Positions 26,310 through 36,000 of a DNA stretch of 64,000 nt are shown here, in pieces. The stretch lies in the NCBI GenBank assembly GCA_965237995.1, contig CBDEGO010000004.1:1-64000 (forward strand), in the 5' to 3' direction. Under the pieces are notes generated by a model. That model did no database searches and had not been told where the DNA came from. It was given only the letters and a program-made list of their open reading frames with translations. This DNA comes from JAAELZ01 sp965237995 (GTDB lineage: Bacteria > Pseudomonadota > Gammaproteobacteria > Arenicellales > Poriferihabitantaceae). Position numbers and translations under genes: made by a program. How positions within the stretch are numbered: the stretch's first letter is position 1; every line of letters starts with the position of its first letter.

Positions 26310-27185
26310 TTATCCTTTCACTGCTCCAGCAGTTAAGCCACGCACGAAGAATTTACCGGCCACGATATATACCAGTAACGTAGGCAGGGCAGCTATCATG
26401 GCCCCAGCCATATCAACGTTGTAGCGTTTAACGCCTGTAGAAGTATTCACTAAATTATTTAGCGCTACCATAATGGGTTGGCTTTGGCTGTCTGAGTACA
26501 CCACTCCAAACAGAAAATCGTTCCAAATTTGCGTAAACTGCCAAATTATCGACACAACAAAAATGGGTGTAGAAAGCGGCAAAAGAATGCGAAAGAAAAT
26601 TCGCCAAAACCCAGCACCGTCAATCTTTGCTGCGTTAACTAGCTCTGTGGGTATAGCAACATAATAGTTTCGAAAGAACAAAGAAGTAAACGCAATACCG
26701 TACACTACATGGACAAAAGTCAAACCCACTAACGACCCTGACAGCCCCAGCCAACCTAACACCTGAGCCATTGGCAGCAATATGACTTGAAAGGGTATAA
26801 AACAGCCAAGTAATAGCATACCAAACAGTATGTCACTGCCTTTGAATTTCCATTTGGTTAGTACATAACCATTTAATGCACCCAATAATGTAGATATGAC
26901 AACTGCAGGAACCACCACAAGAATGGTGTTCCAAAAATAGCCACGCATTCCCACACAGGCTACACCTTGATCGCATTCACCGGTACCGGACCACGCTGCA
27001 CGCCAAGCGTCTAAGTGTAACGACTGAGGTACAGATAGAACGTTACCAGAACGAATCTCTGGCATGGTTTTAAATGCTGTCACCAGCATGACGTACAACG
27101 GCATTAAAAAGTAAAATGCAAACAACAGTAAAGTGCCATATATAAGCACTTTACCCATTGAAACATTTGAGAACAGTTTAGTCAT
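26310..27185 (-). CDS. Sugar ABC transporter permease (GtsC/MalG-like)
   Basis: 291 aa with six predicted helices. The binding-protein-dependent permease loop is present (LVNAAKIDGAGFWRIFFRILLPLSTP, the EAA-like motif that docks on the ATPase). It is an inner-membrane partner of the upstream permease; the two genes overlap by 8 bp, suggesting coupled translation. Confidence 0.92.
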   Translation of the reverse strand: MTKLFSNVSMGKVLIYGTLLLFAFYFLMPLYVMLVTAFKTMPEIRSGNVLSVPQSLHLDAWRAAWSGTGECDQGVACVGMRGYFWNTILVVVPAVVISTLLGALNGYVLTKWKFKGSDILFGMLLLGCFIPFQVILLPMAQVLGWLGLSGSLVGLTFVHVVYGIAFTSLFFRNYYVAIPTELVNAAKIDGAGFWRIFFRILLPLSTPIFVVSIIWQFTQIWNDFLFGVVYSDSQSQPIMVALNNLVNTSTGVKRYNVDMAGAMIAALPTLLVYIVAGKFFVRGLTAGAVKG

Positions 27186-28080
27186 GCTTCGGCGTTCTCA
27201 ACTCTGAATACAGATAAGGAATAATTATGGCGATAATGGTCAGCAACATGATGGTTGAACTGGCCGAACCTATCGCTATTTGTCCGCGAGAAAAAGAATA
27301 GGTATACATAAAGGTAGCAGGGACATCGGAGGAATACCCTGGCCCACCATTATTAATTGCAACGATCAAATCAAAACTCTTAATGGCAATATGCATTAAG
27401 ATGATAAACACGCTAAAAAATACTGGCCTCAAACTGGGAATAACGATGCGCCGATATATAGTTGGCATACTCGCCCCGTCTACTTCAGCGGCTTTAATTA
27501 CCTCATTGTCAACTCCTCTTAAGCCCGCTAGAAACAGCGCCATTACAAACCCGGTCGACTGCCATACACCCGCAATAACAACGGTATATATCGACATCTC
27601 TGGGTTGACTAGCCAATCAAACGTAAAGCTCTCGAACCCCATATCCCGTACAATTCTTTGTAAACCCAACTCGGGATTCAAGACCCATTTCCATACCGTG
27701 CCTGTCACAATAAAGGACAAGGCCATAGGATATAAATAGACTGTTCTCAGCGCACCCTCCAAACGAATCTTTTGGTCTAAAAAAATAGCAATCAGTAGCC
27801 CAATGATCACGCAAAACAGGATAAACAGTAGCCCAAATTTAATTAGATTTGTATATGCCACGTCCCATCGATCTAGCTGAAACAGACGCGAATATGCATT
27901 TAGTCCATCCCATTTAGTGTTAGGTAGTAATCGCGATTTGGTAAAGGATAAATAGGCATTCCACAACACAAAGCCATAAATAAAAAACAGCATGGCCACA
28001 AACGTAGGAGCGACCACAAGTTTAGGTAACCACTCACTAAAACGAGCTGTAAGTGTAGGCTTTAGTGCTGTGCTTTGCAT
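27178..28080 (-). CDS. Sugar ABC transporter permease (GtsB/MalF-like)
   Basis: 300 aa with six predicted helices. The EAA-like loop is KAAEVDGASMPTIYRRIVIPSLRP near residues 205-230. An N-terminal cytoplasmic tail precedes the first helix (VVAPTFVAMLFFIYGFVLWNAYL). It belongs to the glucose-type importer; the order SBP, GtsB-like, GtsC-like, ATPase matches the pseudomonad glucose/mannose transporter. Confidence 0.92.
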   Translation of the reverse strand: MQSTALKPTLTARFSEWLPKLVVAPTFVAMLFFIYGFVLWNAYLSFTKSRLLPNTKWDGLNAYSRLFQLDRWDVAYTNLIKFGLLFILFCVIIGLLIAIFLDQKIRLEGALRTVYLYPMALSFIVTGTVWKWVLNPELGLQRIVRDMGFESFTFDWLVNPEMSIYTVVIAGVWQSTGFVMALFLAGLRGVDNEVIKAAEVDGASMPTIYRRIVIPSLRPVFFSVFIILMHIAIKSFDLIVAINNGGPGYSSDVPATFMYTYSFSRGQIAIGSASSTIMLLTIIAIIIPYLYSELRTPKHD

Positions 28081-28190
28081 TATGTTGAAATTCGCTGAGG
28101 CGAAAAACGCTTTTTCTTATATTTAGTATGAGTGCTATGCCCACCATACATCTCTGCGGATATAACCATGGGCACAGGCACAGCCAAAAC

Positions 28191-29462
28191 TTAAAGTGAA
28201 GCTTGTGCTTCCATAACGTTTTTCGCATATGCCGCAACAGCGGCATCGGCGGACATATCGCTATTAAAGAAGTTAGTTACCACGTCTGACATTGCACCTG
28301 CTACAGCACTATACGCAGCCATTCCATGAGCAACGCTTGGCACTAAGCCACCCGTTTTCGCGGTGCTTACAAAATCGTCCATAGAACCTAATGCACAAGA
28401 GTCAAATGGTGTTCTTTCCATTCCTATGCGAGCCGGTATAGAACCCTTAGCCAGGTTAAAAATTTCTTGGAATTTTGGCTCCATGATAGTCGCTGCTAAA
28501 GCATTTTGTGCATCTTTAGCTGAGTCATCCCTCTGATTGAAGAAGATAAAGCTATCGATATTAAACGTAAACGCATTAGATGTGCCCGGCGCAGCTAAGC
28601 AAAGAAAATCCGTGCCCGGCTTTTTTCCAGCATTAGTGAATTCACCTTTTGCCCAGTCACCCATGATTTGCATCGCTGCTTTTCCTTCAATCACCATACC
28701 AGTCGCCACATTCCAATCACGTCCCGCAGACCCTTCGTCCATATAAGACTTTATTCGACGAAAAGTTTCAAATGATTGTTTCATCTGATCGCTCATCATG
28801 GCATTTTTATCTAAATTCACAAAAACCTTGTTATATAGATCAGGGCCGCCGACACCTAATACGACTGCTTCAAACACAGTGAAATCTTGCCACGGCTGAC
28901 CGCCGTGCGCAAACGGTATAAATCCCGCTGCTTTAGCCTTGTCTGCTACTGCGAAGAATTCATCCCAAGTATTAGGTGCATTATCTACACCAGATTTTTT
29001 CAACACTTCTGGGTTTGCCCACAGCCAGTTTACTCGATGCACGTTAACTGGTGCCGCAACATAGTTGCCCTCATACTTCATTGCATTGGCTACAACATCT
29101 GGTAACAACGCATCCCAATCTCCGCCACTGGCAACAGTACTAATGTCGGCTAAAACGCCCTGATCTCCCCACTCTTGAATAGATGGGCCTTTTACCTGCG
29201 CAGCAGTAGGCGGGTTGCCAGCTACCGCTCGAGATTTTAATACGGTCATAGCGGCATCGCCACCGCCACCCGCAACAGCAAAGTCACGCCAAGTATGCCC
29301 TTTTTCTTCGAGAATACTCTTAAGAGCCGCGGCTGATTTCGCCTCTCCACCTGATGTCCAATAGTGTAGGACCTCTACTTCTCCAGCTTGGGCTACGTTG
29401 GATAAACCAAGCACAGGTACCATGCCACTGATGACTAGAGCTTTAAATGATTTAAGTTTCAT
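28191..29462 (-). CDS. Sugar ABC transporter periplasmic binding protein (glucose/mannose type)
   Basis: 423 aa with a signal peptide (FKALVISGMVPVLGLSNVAQA, cleavage near residue 26). The mature start GEVEVLHYWTSGGEAKSAAALKSILEEKGHTWRDFAVAGGGG resembles GtsA-type glucose binding proteins. Two cysteines (DFLCLAAPG and FDSCALG) probably form a disulfide. It lies directly after glucokinase with a 2-bp gap, which supports glucose as substrate. Confidence 0.92.
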   Translation of the reverse strand: MKLKSFKALVISGMVPVLGLSNVAQAGEVEVLHYWTSGGEAKSAAALKSILEEKGHTWRDFAVAGGGGDAAMTVLKSRAVAGNPPTAAQVKGPSIQEWGDQGVLADISTVASGGDWDALLPDVVANAMKYEGNYVAAPVNVHRVNWLWANPEVLKKSGVDNAPNTWDEFFAVADKAKAAGFIPFAHGGQPWQDFTVFEAVVLGVGGPDLYNKVFVNLDKNAMMSDQMKQSFETFRRIKSYMDEGSAGRDWNVATGMVIEGKAAMQIMGDWAKGEFTNAGKKPGTDFLCLAAPGTSNAFTFNIDSFIFFNQRDDSAKDAQNALAATIMEPKFQEIFNLAKGSIPARIGMERTPFDSCALGSMDDFVSTAKTGGLVPSVAHGMAAYSAVAGAMSDVVTNFFNSDMSADAAVAAYAKNVMEAQASL

Positions 29463-29464
29463 GT

Positions 29465-30514
29465 TTATTTTCCTCTTTGGTTATGGGTTGTAAATTTATT
29501 AGTTCTATTTATTAAAGTTAAATGCTGGTGGTCACCATTAATATAGTTCACACCGATACTCTGAAATGCTTTATCAGCAGCTCCGGCAGCTCCATACAGC
29601 CCTGCCAGTGGTTCTTGAATAATAAAAGCCGGAATTTGTTCGACCATTTTTGCTTGGGCTCCTTTGTCTTGAAAACGCTGTCTAAACGTTTCATTAGATA
29701 GCAAAAATGGTTGGATATGACCTACTACACCTCCTCCAATATATAAACCACCGCGGGCTCCTAGCAACAGAGCAATATCACCTGCTACATCGCCTAGTAT
29801 TCCACAGTAAAGGGTCAAGGTTTCTACACATAAACTATCTGATCCAGATAGTGCCTGTGAAACGATGCCTGGGGGGTCACCATATAAAGCTGGTTGGCCG
29901 TTAAGTTTAGCCTTAGCATTGTACAAACGGACTAAGCCGCGTCCATTGAGTAGTTTTTCCGCTGAAACATATTGATCATTGGGCGCGAGTATTTTGAACA
30001 ACTGATATTCATGGTCATCATAAGCACCATAGCGAACATGTCCTCCTTCGCCTTGTATTGGTATCCAACTATTTTTATTCGGCAATAACCCAGATACACC
30101 TAGTCCTGTGCCTGCACCAACTACTGCTTTGGCATTCCCTTCAATTATTTCACCTCCACCAAGTTTGATTAGTTGCTTTGATCCTAGAAAAGGAATCGAG
30201 AGGGCCAATGCTGCAAAATCATTTAGGACCTTTACCTCAATGAAATTAAATTGTTTTGCTACCTTTGCAACACTAAACCGCCATGAGCTATTGGTAAACT
30301 TGATGCAATCACCGTGCGCAACACAAGCAACTGCAATAGCTGCCTTAGTTGGAAAAGCGGTCAGTGATGACAAGTAACTTTCCAATAATTCCTCAATGCT
30401 ACCGAAGTCCGCACATTTATAAACCTGTTCGTCAGATAGTTCGTCACCTGAAAACAATCCTAAACGGGCATTGGTTCCTCCTATGTCGGCAACTAAAATC
30501 ATATGCATACGCAT
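29465..30514 (-). CDS. glk: Glucokinase
   Basis: 349 aa from the ATG at 30514; two more in-frame ATGs at 30508 and 30502 are equally possible. The longer frame to 30610 is unlikely because it would include the operator at 30558-30584. The ATP-binding motif LVADIGGTNARLG is at the N-terminus; AVGAGTGLGVSGLLP and EGGHVRYG follow. It phosphorylates glucose for zwf. It heads the operon containing the glucose-type ABC importer, 2 bp before the binding protein. Confidence 0.92.
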   Translation of the reverse strand: MRMHMILVADIGGTNARLGLFSGDELSDEQVYKCADFGSIEELLESYLSSLTAFPTKAAIAVACVAHGDCIKFTNSSWRFSVAKVAKQFNFIEVKVLNDFAALALSIPFLGSKQLIKLGGGEIIEGNAKAVVGAGTGLGVSGLLPNKNSWIPIQGEGGHVRYGAYDDHEYQLFKILAPNDQYVSAEKLLNGRGLVRLYNAKAKLNGQPALYGDPPGIVSQALSGSDSLCVETLTLYCGILGDVAGDIALLLGARGGLYIGGGVVGHIQPFLLSNETFRQRFQDKGAQAKMVEQIPAFIIQEPLAGLYGAAGAADKAFQSIGVNYINGDHQHLTLINRTNKFTTHNQRGK

Positions 30515-30557
30515 GGTTATTGATAGAACTACTGGGAACGAATATACTTCAATTATT

Positions 30558-30584
30558 ATTAATTCGTTCGGAATACGAATTAAT
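30558..30584. promoter_or_regulatory. Operator dyad in the glk promoter (probable ROK repressor site)
   Basis: Perfect 10-bp arms ATTAATTCGT / ACGAATTAAT separated by 7 bp. The TTCG-N9-CGAA core resembles Mlc/NagC-type sites. It lies between glk and the divergent ROK regulator gene, 44 bp upstream of the glk ATG used here. Confidence 0.75.
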
Positions 30585-30731
30585 ATGACAGAATCTGTTT
30601 CTGTTTGCAACTATATTTATAAATTAGCCTGCTAGCTTCCTCTAACCAATGCAAGCTAAAGGTAAAACCATAAAATGAAATTGAGGTAAATTTGTTATGC
30701 TCCCACTCGCGTATTTATAACCACTTTTTTA

Positions 30732-31892
30732 ATGACTATGAGCACAGGTAACCCGGCGCTAATTAGACACATCAATAGAGAGGCTGTACTTTCATATTTA
30801 AGGTCAGTTAAATCTAGCTCTCGCTCGAATATGGTTAAGTCTCTTAGGCTTGCCCCCGCATCCGTTTCTGCCATAGTTAGTGAACTTATGAGCGAAGGAT
30901 TAATAATTGAAACCGGTGCCTTACGCACTAAGAAGAGTGGGATCGCCGGTAGGCCGTCAAGGGAGATCGCCCTAAATCCCAAAGCTGCCTATGTTGTTGG
31001 GATGGTGCTTAAATTACACAGTAACACACTATTTATCGAGGCAATATGGTGTGACTATGCCGAAAATAATAGCAAAATAACACGATATAAGGTAGGGACA
31101 GATTTTAGCTACGACGCTGTATTAAATGCAGTAGAGCATACGTTTTTGCTAGTAAAGAAGGAAATTCCTTACCCTGACTTATTGGTTTCCGTCGCAGTAG
31201 GTTTACCCGGCGTAGTCGATGGTACCAAAATTTTACACCTGCCGAAGTTAAGCAACTTGTTAGGCAATCGGTTTCATCGCGACCTAAAAGATATAGTTGG
31301 CGTACCGCTATTTTTAGAAAACGACGTGAATCTAGCGTTGATGTCTGAAGTAAAGAATGGACAGCCTAAACAGTCAGACAGTTATGGCTATTTGCTTATT
31401 TCAGAAGGTGTCGGCGCAGGAATATCTTTAGCAGATCAAGCATGGAAATCTAAAGGATGGTCAGGTGAAATCGGCCATATCAAGGTACCCATCATAGAGT
31501 ACGGATTCTGCCGCCTAGAATCGATAATCGGTCTAAGTGGGGTACTTATCGAAAAAATGTTAGCTTTAGGATTGAAATTAGACGGAGAAAAACTCGTATT
31601 GTCTAAAGTGAAAAATTCGGATCAACTTAATGAATTACTGGTTCAATACGCCAACTATATGCTCATCGCCATACAAGCCCTTAACGCTGCACTAGGGTTA
31701 GATAAAGTTATATTGAACTCCCAACAATCCGGATTTTTAAGACATATCGTACCTTTGATTGAAGCTGAAATAGATCTGTCACCACTCAAACTGGAAGTGG
31801 CTGTCTCGAACACCTCTAACCTTGCCTTAGTCCAGGGCGCCACGCATTTGGCACTAAAGAATAATTTGACTCAGTTTGCCACAAAAAAATGA
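30732..31892 (+). CDS. ROK-family transcriptional regulator
   Basis: 386 aa. The N-terminal winged helix covers about residues 10-65 (AVLSYLRSVKSSSRSNMVKSLRLAPASVSAIVSELMSEGLI). The ROK sugar-binding body follows (VAVGLPGVVDGTKILHLPKL, LFLENDVNLALMSE, GVGAGISL). The CxCGxxGCLE zinc motif found in most ROK repressors is reduced to GFCRLE, so zinc binding is probably lost. It is divergent from glk and the glucose transporter, its likely targets. Confidence 0.88.
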   Translation: MTMSTGNPALIRHINREAVLSYLRSVKSSSRSNMVKSLRLAPASVSAIVSELMSEGLIIETGALRTKKSGIAGRPSREIALNPKAAYVVGMVLKLHSNTLFIEAIWCDYAENNSKITRYKVGTDFSYDAVLNAVEHTFLLVKKEIPYPDLLVSVAVGLPGVVDGTKILHLPKLSNLLGNRFHRDLKDIVGVPLFLENDVNLALMSEVKNGQPKQSDSYGYLLISEGVGAGISLADQAWKSKGWSGEIGHIKVPIIEYGFCRLESIIGLSGVLIEKMLALGLKLDGEKLVLSKVKNSDQLNELLVQYANYMLIAIQALNAALGLDKVILNSQQSGFLRHIVPLIEAEIDLSPLKLEVAVSNTSNLALVQGATHLALKNNLTQFATKK

Positions 31893-32161
31893 AACGGTTC
31901 ATAAGTGAATGGTGCTATTTCATTCCGAGTCTAGGAATATATACTCAAGAAAAAAACTAATCGTGAGAACATTCAAAACTTGCAAAGTAATTCTCAGACA
32001 ATTAAGAATACAGGCTTAGATACTGCTGGTGAGCACCAAGAGATGCTGACGTAATACTAGAATGCGATACTAAAAAAGCGGTCGCCCCTACCTAACAAAA
32101 CACGTACGTTTAGGAGCTAAAGCATGCCAGCAAGACATCTTTTAACTGCGTTACCTGTACT

Positions 32162-32992
32162 CTACTGGCCTAATATCTCTAACATCTGGGAAGCTTCATC
32201 ACTTATTTCGGGGATAATTTCTTTCATTAATGTTAGCCTATCAAACAAGTTTTTGTCTTCAGCGAGTGCCTTACGTAATGCACTGCCAAAACGTTTACGT
32301 AAACAAGTACCAATATTAAATTTACACACGCTACGTTGAGCTAAGTAGGTAATATCATCAGGTCGAATTCCGCTTGTGCCGTGAATAACTAATGGTAAGT
32401 CTAATCTCTCTTCCAATAAGTGAAAGCGGTCGTAGTCTATGTCTACGTAACCCCTTTCTATTCGATGCACATTACCCACAGATATCGCCAATGCATCGGG
32501 TCGACCGTAGTCTTGCATCGCAATAGCTTCATCTGCTTCTGTTAGCGCCGACTTAATATGATCTCTCCCGCTTAAGTAAGGCACCGAGCCTACTTCAGCC
32601 TCAACTGAGGTTTGATAGTTCGCCGCATGAGCAATAATTTGTTGAATACCTTCTATGTTTTCCTTTATGGGTCGTTGTGATCCATCATACATCACCGAAG
32701 AAAACCCTAGATCTATTGCTAACCGCACTGAGTCAAGATCATAATTGTGATCAAGGTGCAAGCAAACTGGCACCGTTGCTTCATGAGCTAACGGCAATAA
32801 CATACCTGTTAGAGATTGCATTGGCATAAAGTTAACCATATCTAGGTTAACCGCTAAAATGACACTTGCATCACGTTGCTGCGCAGCATTTATGATTGCG
32901 AGGGCATCTTCATAACCAAATACATTAAAACATGGCACCGCATAGCCCCCTTCCAAGGCAGGCTTCAGTAAATCACGCAAGTTAGATAACAT
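32162..32992 (-). CDS. Class II aldolase, probable 5-dehydro-2-deoxyphosphogluconate aldolase (IolJ-like)
   Basis: 276 aa, a zinc-dependent FbaA/KbaY-type fold. Metal-ligand regions are visible in CLHLDHNYD, VEAEVGSV, VGNVHRIERG and LVIHGTSG; the phosphate-binding KFNIGT segment is present. Found directly after iolB- and iolC-like genes, it most likely splits DKG-6-phosphate to malonate semialdehyde and dihydroxyacetone phosphate. A tagatose- or fructose-bisphosphate aldolase role is possible. Confidence 0.85.
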   Translation of the reverse strand: MLSNLRDLLKPALEGGYAVPCFNVFGYEDALAIINAAQQRDASVILAVNLDMVNFMPMQSLTGMLLPLAHEATVPVCLHLDHNYDLDSVRLAIDLGFSSVMYDGSQRPIKENIEGIQQIIAHAANYQTSVEAEVGSVPYLSGRDHIKSALTEADEAIAMQDYGRPDALAISVGNVHRIERGYVDIDYDRFHLLEERLDLPLVIHGTSGIRPDDITYLAQRSVCKFNIGTCLRKRFGSALRKALAEDKNLFDRLTLMKEIIPEISDEASQMLEILGQ

Positions 32993-33003
32993 ATAACCTA
33001 TGC

Positions 33004-33843
33004 TTACTTAAACTTGTTAATCATGTCTTTAATACCCGGTATAGTTTCCAGCTGATAAGCATGATCTGGGTGAAAATTTTGATGTAACGGGCGCTGAGAT
33101 AACCCACCTAAAATAGTAAAGTAATACATTTCATATCCTGGAGCGGCCACACAAGGGTGATAACTATCATCAATTACGATTGTTGAACCATTACGAACGT
33201 GGTGCACATCACCAAAATCCTCGCCTTCTTTGGTCAAAAACTGGGCCCCAAATCCATGAGGTGGATTAAACCGAAAGTTATAAACCTCGTCATGTCGCGT
33301 TTCACCTGGTAAATTATCCGTACTGTGCTTGTGTGGAGGAAATCCTGACCACCCACCCGCACCGACGGTGAACAACTCACTCACCAATAGCCTACCAACT
33401 TTCCCCCCTGGGTTCTGACCCAAAATATGTTTTATTTTTCGGTGCGTTTTAGTGTCATCAGAACCATATTGCACTGGGTCTATATCGCTTTCCCGGACTG
33501 CAAACGGCGCATACACCTCATCATGCTGCGCCCCCGCAACAAATACTTCAGTCTCAGCACTAACACAAGTAAGTGTTGCCTCAATCCCAACAGGCACATA
33601 CACCGCTTCGGGATCGCCCTCCCAAAGGTGAGACCTTTTACCAATTTTTTTAAAGTGCTGCCCTTGTACGATAACATCAACACTGCCATCTACTGGTACA
33701 ATACAAGTTTCGTAGCCCTCTACGTCATAAGTGTAGCTCTCACCTTTTTTAAGTTTGACAATATTGAAATAACACAGAGGTGCTTTTTCATGATTACGAT
33801 CAATGATTGCCTTGTTTTCGTTATCGTGATGTTTAATATGCAT
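33004..33843 (-). CDS. iolB: 5-deoxy-glucuronate isomerase (IolB), first copy in window
   Basis: 279 aa from the ATG at 33843, which overlaps the upstream kinase stop as TAATG; the in-frame codon at 33855 is less likely. It is a bicupin IolB with metal-ligand motif FPPHKHSTDNLPGE and DDSYHPCVAAPGY. It isomerises 5-deoxy-glucuronate to DKG in inositol catabolism. A second IolB at 43991-44785 keeps the same metal motifs but is clearly divergent. Confidence 0.9.
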   Translation of the reverse strand: MHIKHHDNENKAIIDRNHEKAPLCYFNIVKLKKGESYTYDVEGYETCIVPVDGSVDVIVQGQHFKKIGKRSHLWEGDPEAVYVPVGIEATLTCVSAETEVFVAGAQHDEVYAPFAVRESDIDPVQYGSDDTKTHRKIKHILGQNPGGKVGRLLVSELFTVGAGGWSGFPPHKHSTDNLPGETRHDEVYNFRFNPPHGFGAQFLTKEGEDFGDVHHVRNGSTIVIDDSYHPCVAAPGYEMYYFTILGGLSQRPLHQNFHPDHAYQLETIPGIKDMINKFK

Positions 33844-34796
33844 TATTCTTTCCAAGTTGGTTCTAAAGTGATTGCTGATTTTTGCTGAAAATCAGCAATT
33901 TGCTTATTAGTTGGCATCGCGCTCGCACAACCTTTCTGCGAGACAACCAATGCCGCTGCGGCGCTCCCCGTGCAAATTGCTTCAGGCCAATCTGCACCAT
34001 TCATCCTAGATACCAAAACGTTCCCAATAAATGCATCTCCAGCACCATACGGTTTGAGCGCTTTGGTTGTATAAACCCCAGCATTCAATTGCTTGCTATC
34101 AATATAACACGACGACCCGTTACTTCCTCGCTTAAGGATCATGATTTGATTACGACTACAGCATTGCTCTATTTGCATTGCTATGTTGTCAGTCATTATC
34201 GCAAACTCATCTTCATTCCCGGCGAGTATTTGCACCTTTTGTGCAGCTTGTTGATATATCGTTCTAGTTACCTCAGGCGAGTCCCAGTTCCAAGCACGGT
34301 AATCTATATCCAGCCATATCTGGCAATTAACAGAATTTGCATAATCGATCATCTTCAAGGTATGTTGCCTAGATTTAGGATCAATCAACGCTGTCCCAGT
34401 TATCACTAAATTTTGGCACTGCGATAACGCACCTTCTATAGCACTTGAATATTCGATAGCGAGGTCTGCTGGGTTGTTGCGGTAAATAACCACATCACAA
34501 TCGTCATTTCGCACTTCTGCTAACGCAAGACTAGTCCGTTCATTACCTTGTGTAGTAAGGAGCAAGGACGTATCAACCCCATGAAAAACAAGTTGGCCTT
34601 TAACAAATTCGCCAACTGCGTCATTTGATAGTGCAGAAATTAACCCAACCTGACCACCAGCTTTAGCAATAGCTACGGCGATGTTTCCCGCTGAGCCTCC
34701 TAGGTCACTAGTATATGAAAGCGCATTTTTTATTTTACTGTTTTCTTGAGGGTATAAATCCAACCCTGCTCGCCCGAGCACTAAGACATTGATCAT
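33843..34796 (-). CDS. PfkB-family sugar kinase, IolC-like (DKG kinase), stand-alone form
   Basis: 317 aa. The N-terminus LGRAGLDLYPQENSKIKNALSYTSDLGGSAGNIAVAIAKAGG resembles IolC; the catalytic motif is KPYGAGDAFIGN. Unlike the IolC at 40207 it lacks the C-terminal DUF2090 domain. Its gene is coupled to an iolB and followed by a separate aldolase, which could replace that domain. It probably phosphorylates DKG or a related deoxy-sugar acid. Confidence 0.85.
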   Translation of the reverse strand: MINVLVLGRAGLDLYPQENSKIKNALSYTSDLGGSAGNIAVAIAKAGGQVGLISALSNDAVGEFVKGQLVFHGVDTSLLLTTQGNERTSLALAEVRNDDCDVVIYRNNPADLAIEYSSAIEGALSQCQNLVITGTALIDPKSRQHTLKMIDYANSVNCQIWLDIDYRAWNWDSPEVTRTIYQQAAQKVQILAGNEDEFAIMTDNIAMQIEQCCSRNQIMILKRGSNGSSCYIDSKQLNAGVYTTKALKPYGAGDAFIGNVLVSRMNGADWPEAICTGSAAAALVVSQKGCASAMPTNKQIADFQQKSAITLEPTWKE

Positions 34797-34838
34797 TTAG
34801 CCGGATTGGTTTATTTAAAAAGAAAATAGTTTGGTGTA

Positions 34839-35969
34839 CTAGTAATCCACATTTTCCCATTTTTTGGAAAATACTGATTGGTCTATAGCATCCATTACCT
34901 TTTCTATTTTAAAACCATCTTCGAAATTTGGCCACGTCGACTCACCCGTCTCAATAGAAGTTAGCAGCTTGTGCAACTCGCATACTTTGACATCTATAAA
35001 CCCAAGTGTATGTCCAGCATTTGGTAAGAAAGCGCTATAAGGTTCGTGATACTGGCCAGATAAAATAGTTCTAAACCCTTGTTGCCGAGGATCGTCGCTA
35101 GGGGTATATAATTTTATTTCATTCAGGCGTTCTTGGTCATGACATATCATTCCTTGTGAGCCGTGAATCTCCCACCGTAAGCCGCACTTTCGCCCCCACG
35201 CTACACGACTTACTCGCAACGTACCTTTTATTCCGCTAGCAAAATGTGCCATTGCTGTGCAAACATCATCATTATCCACAGGAAGTTGTTTACCTGGATT
35301 TTTCGGATCATCACGCAATTTATGCACGGTATCATAATCCCCTACTAGCCTTGTTACCTCGCTTCCCGTCATAAAGTGAGCCATGCTGACTAGATGACAC
35401 ATCACATCAGCGTTTGCACCCGAACCAGAAAGCCCTCGATTCATTCGCCAGCTGTAAGGCCGATCAGGGTCTGCTTCGTTATCAACATCATAAATACCAT
35501 AAAAACCCGTGACTTCCCCTATAACGCCTTCTTCAATTAACTGACGTGCTGACTGCACTAAGGGGTTTTGGGTATAGTTATATCCTAAAATAGTTTGTGA
35601 ACTAGAAGCTCGAGCAGCATCTAACATTTTTTTCGCATCTCCCACGTTTGTAGCCATGGGTTTCTCACACCATACATGTTTACCAGCATTAAGTGCCGCT
35701 ACAGCGATCTCCTTATGAACTGCATTCGGTACACAGATCGAAATTAGTTGAATATCAGGATCACTGATCAAATCCATATAGTTAGTTGTTGCCCTAGAAA
35801 AGCCAAATTCAATTCGTTTTTCCTCAGCCCTTTCTGGGTTAATATCACATAACATCTCCAAACGGGGGCGCAGCCCCGCTCCAAATGCAGTACCTGCCGC
35901 AGCGTAAGCCAATGAATGTGCTTTTCCCATAAAGGCGGTACCGACAACGCCCACACCAATTTCTTTCAT
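34839..35969 (-). CDS. Gfo/Idh/MocA-family dehydrogenase
   Basis: 376 aa. It has an N-terminal Rossmann motif GVGVVGTAFMGKAHSLAY, the family motif EKPMATNVGDAKKM near residue 98, and the catalytic-region stretch GSGANADVMCHLVSMAHFM (His after the Asp). Related enzymes oxidise inositols or other cyclic polyols and sugars with NAD(P). It lies between the ABC importer and an IolC-type kinase, so it likely performs the first oxidation of the imported compound, perhaps an inositol isomer other than that handled by IolG. Confidence 0.85.
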   Translation of the reverse strand: MKEIGVGVVGTAFMGKAHSLAYAAAGTAFGAGLRPRLEMLCDINPERAEEKRIEFGFSRATTNYMDLISDPDIQLISICVPNAVHKEIAVAALNAGKHVWCEKPMATNVGDAKKMLDAARASSSQTILGYNYTQNPLVQSARQLIEEGVIGEVTGFYGIYDVDNEADPDRPYSWRMNRGLSGSGANADVMCHLVSMAHFMTGSEVTRLVGDYDTVHKLRDDPKNPGKQLPVDNDDVCTAMAHFASGIKGTLRVSRVAWGRKCGLRWEIHGSQGMICHDQERLNEIKLYTPSDDPRQQGFRTILSGQYHEPYSAFLPNAGHTLGFIDVKVCELHKLLTSIETGESTWPNFEDGFKIEKVMDAIDQSVFSKKWENVDY

Positions 35970-36000
35970 ACTATTAAATTAATACTTTTAAAGTTAAAGG

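Noticed and set aside
32124..32339. Plus-strand frame of 71 codons at the end of the class II aldolase
   Set aside because: Mostly antisense to the aldolase gene, with no ribosome binding site or recognisable features.
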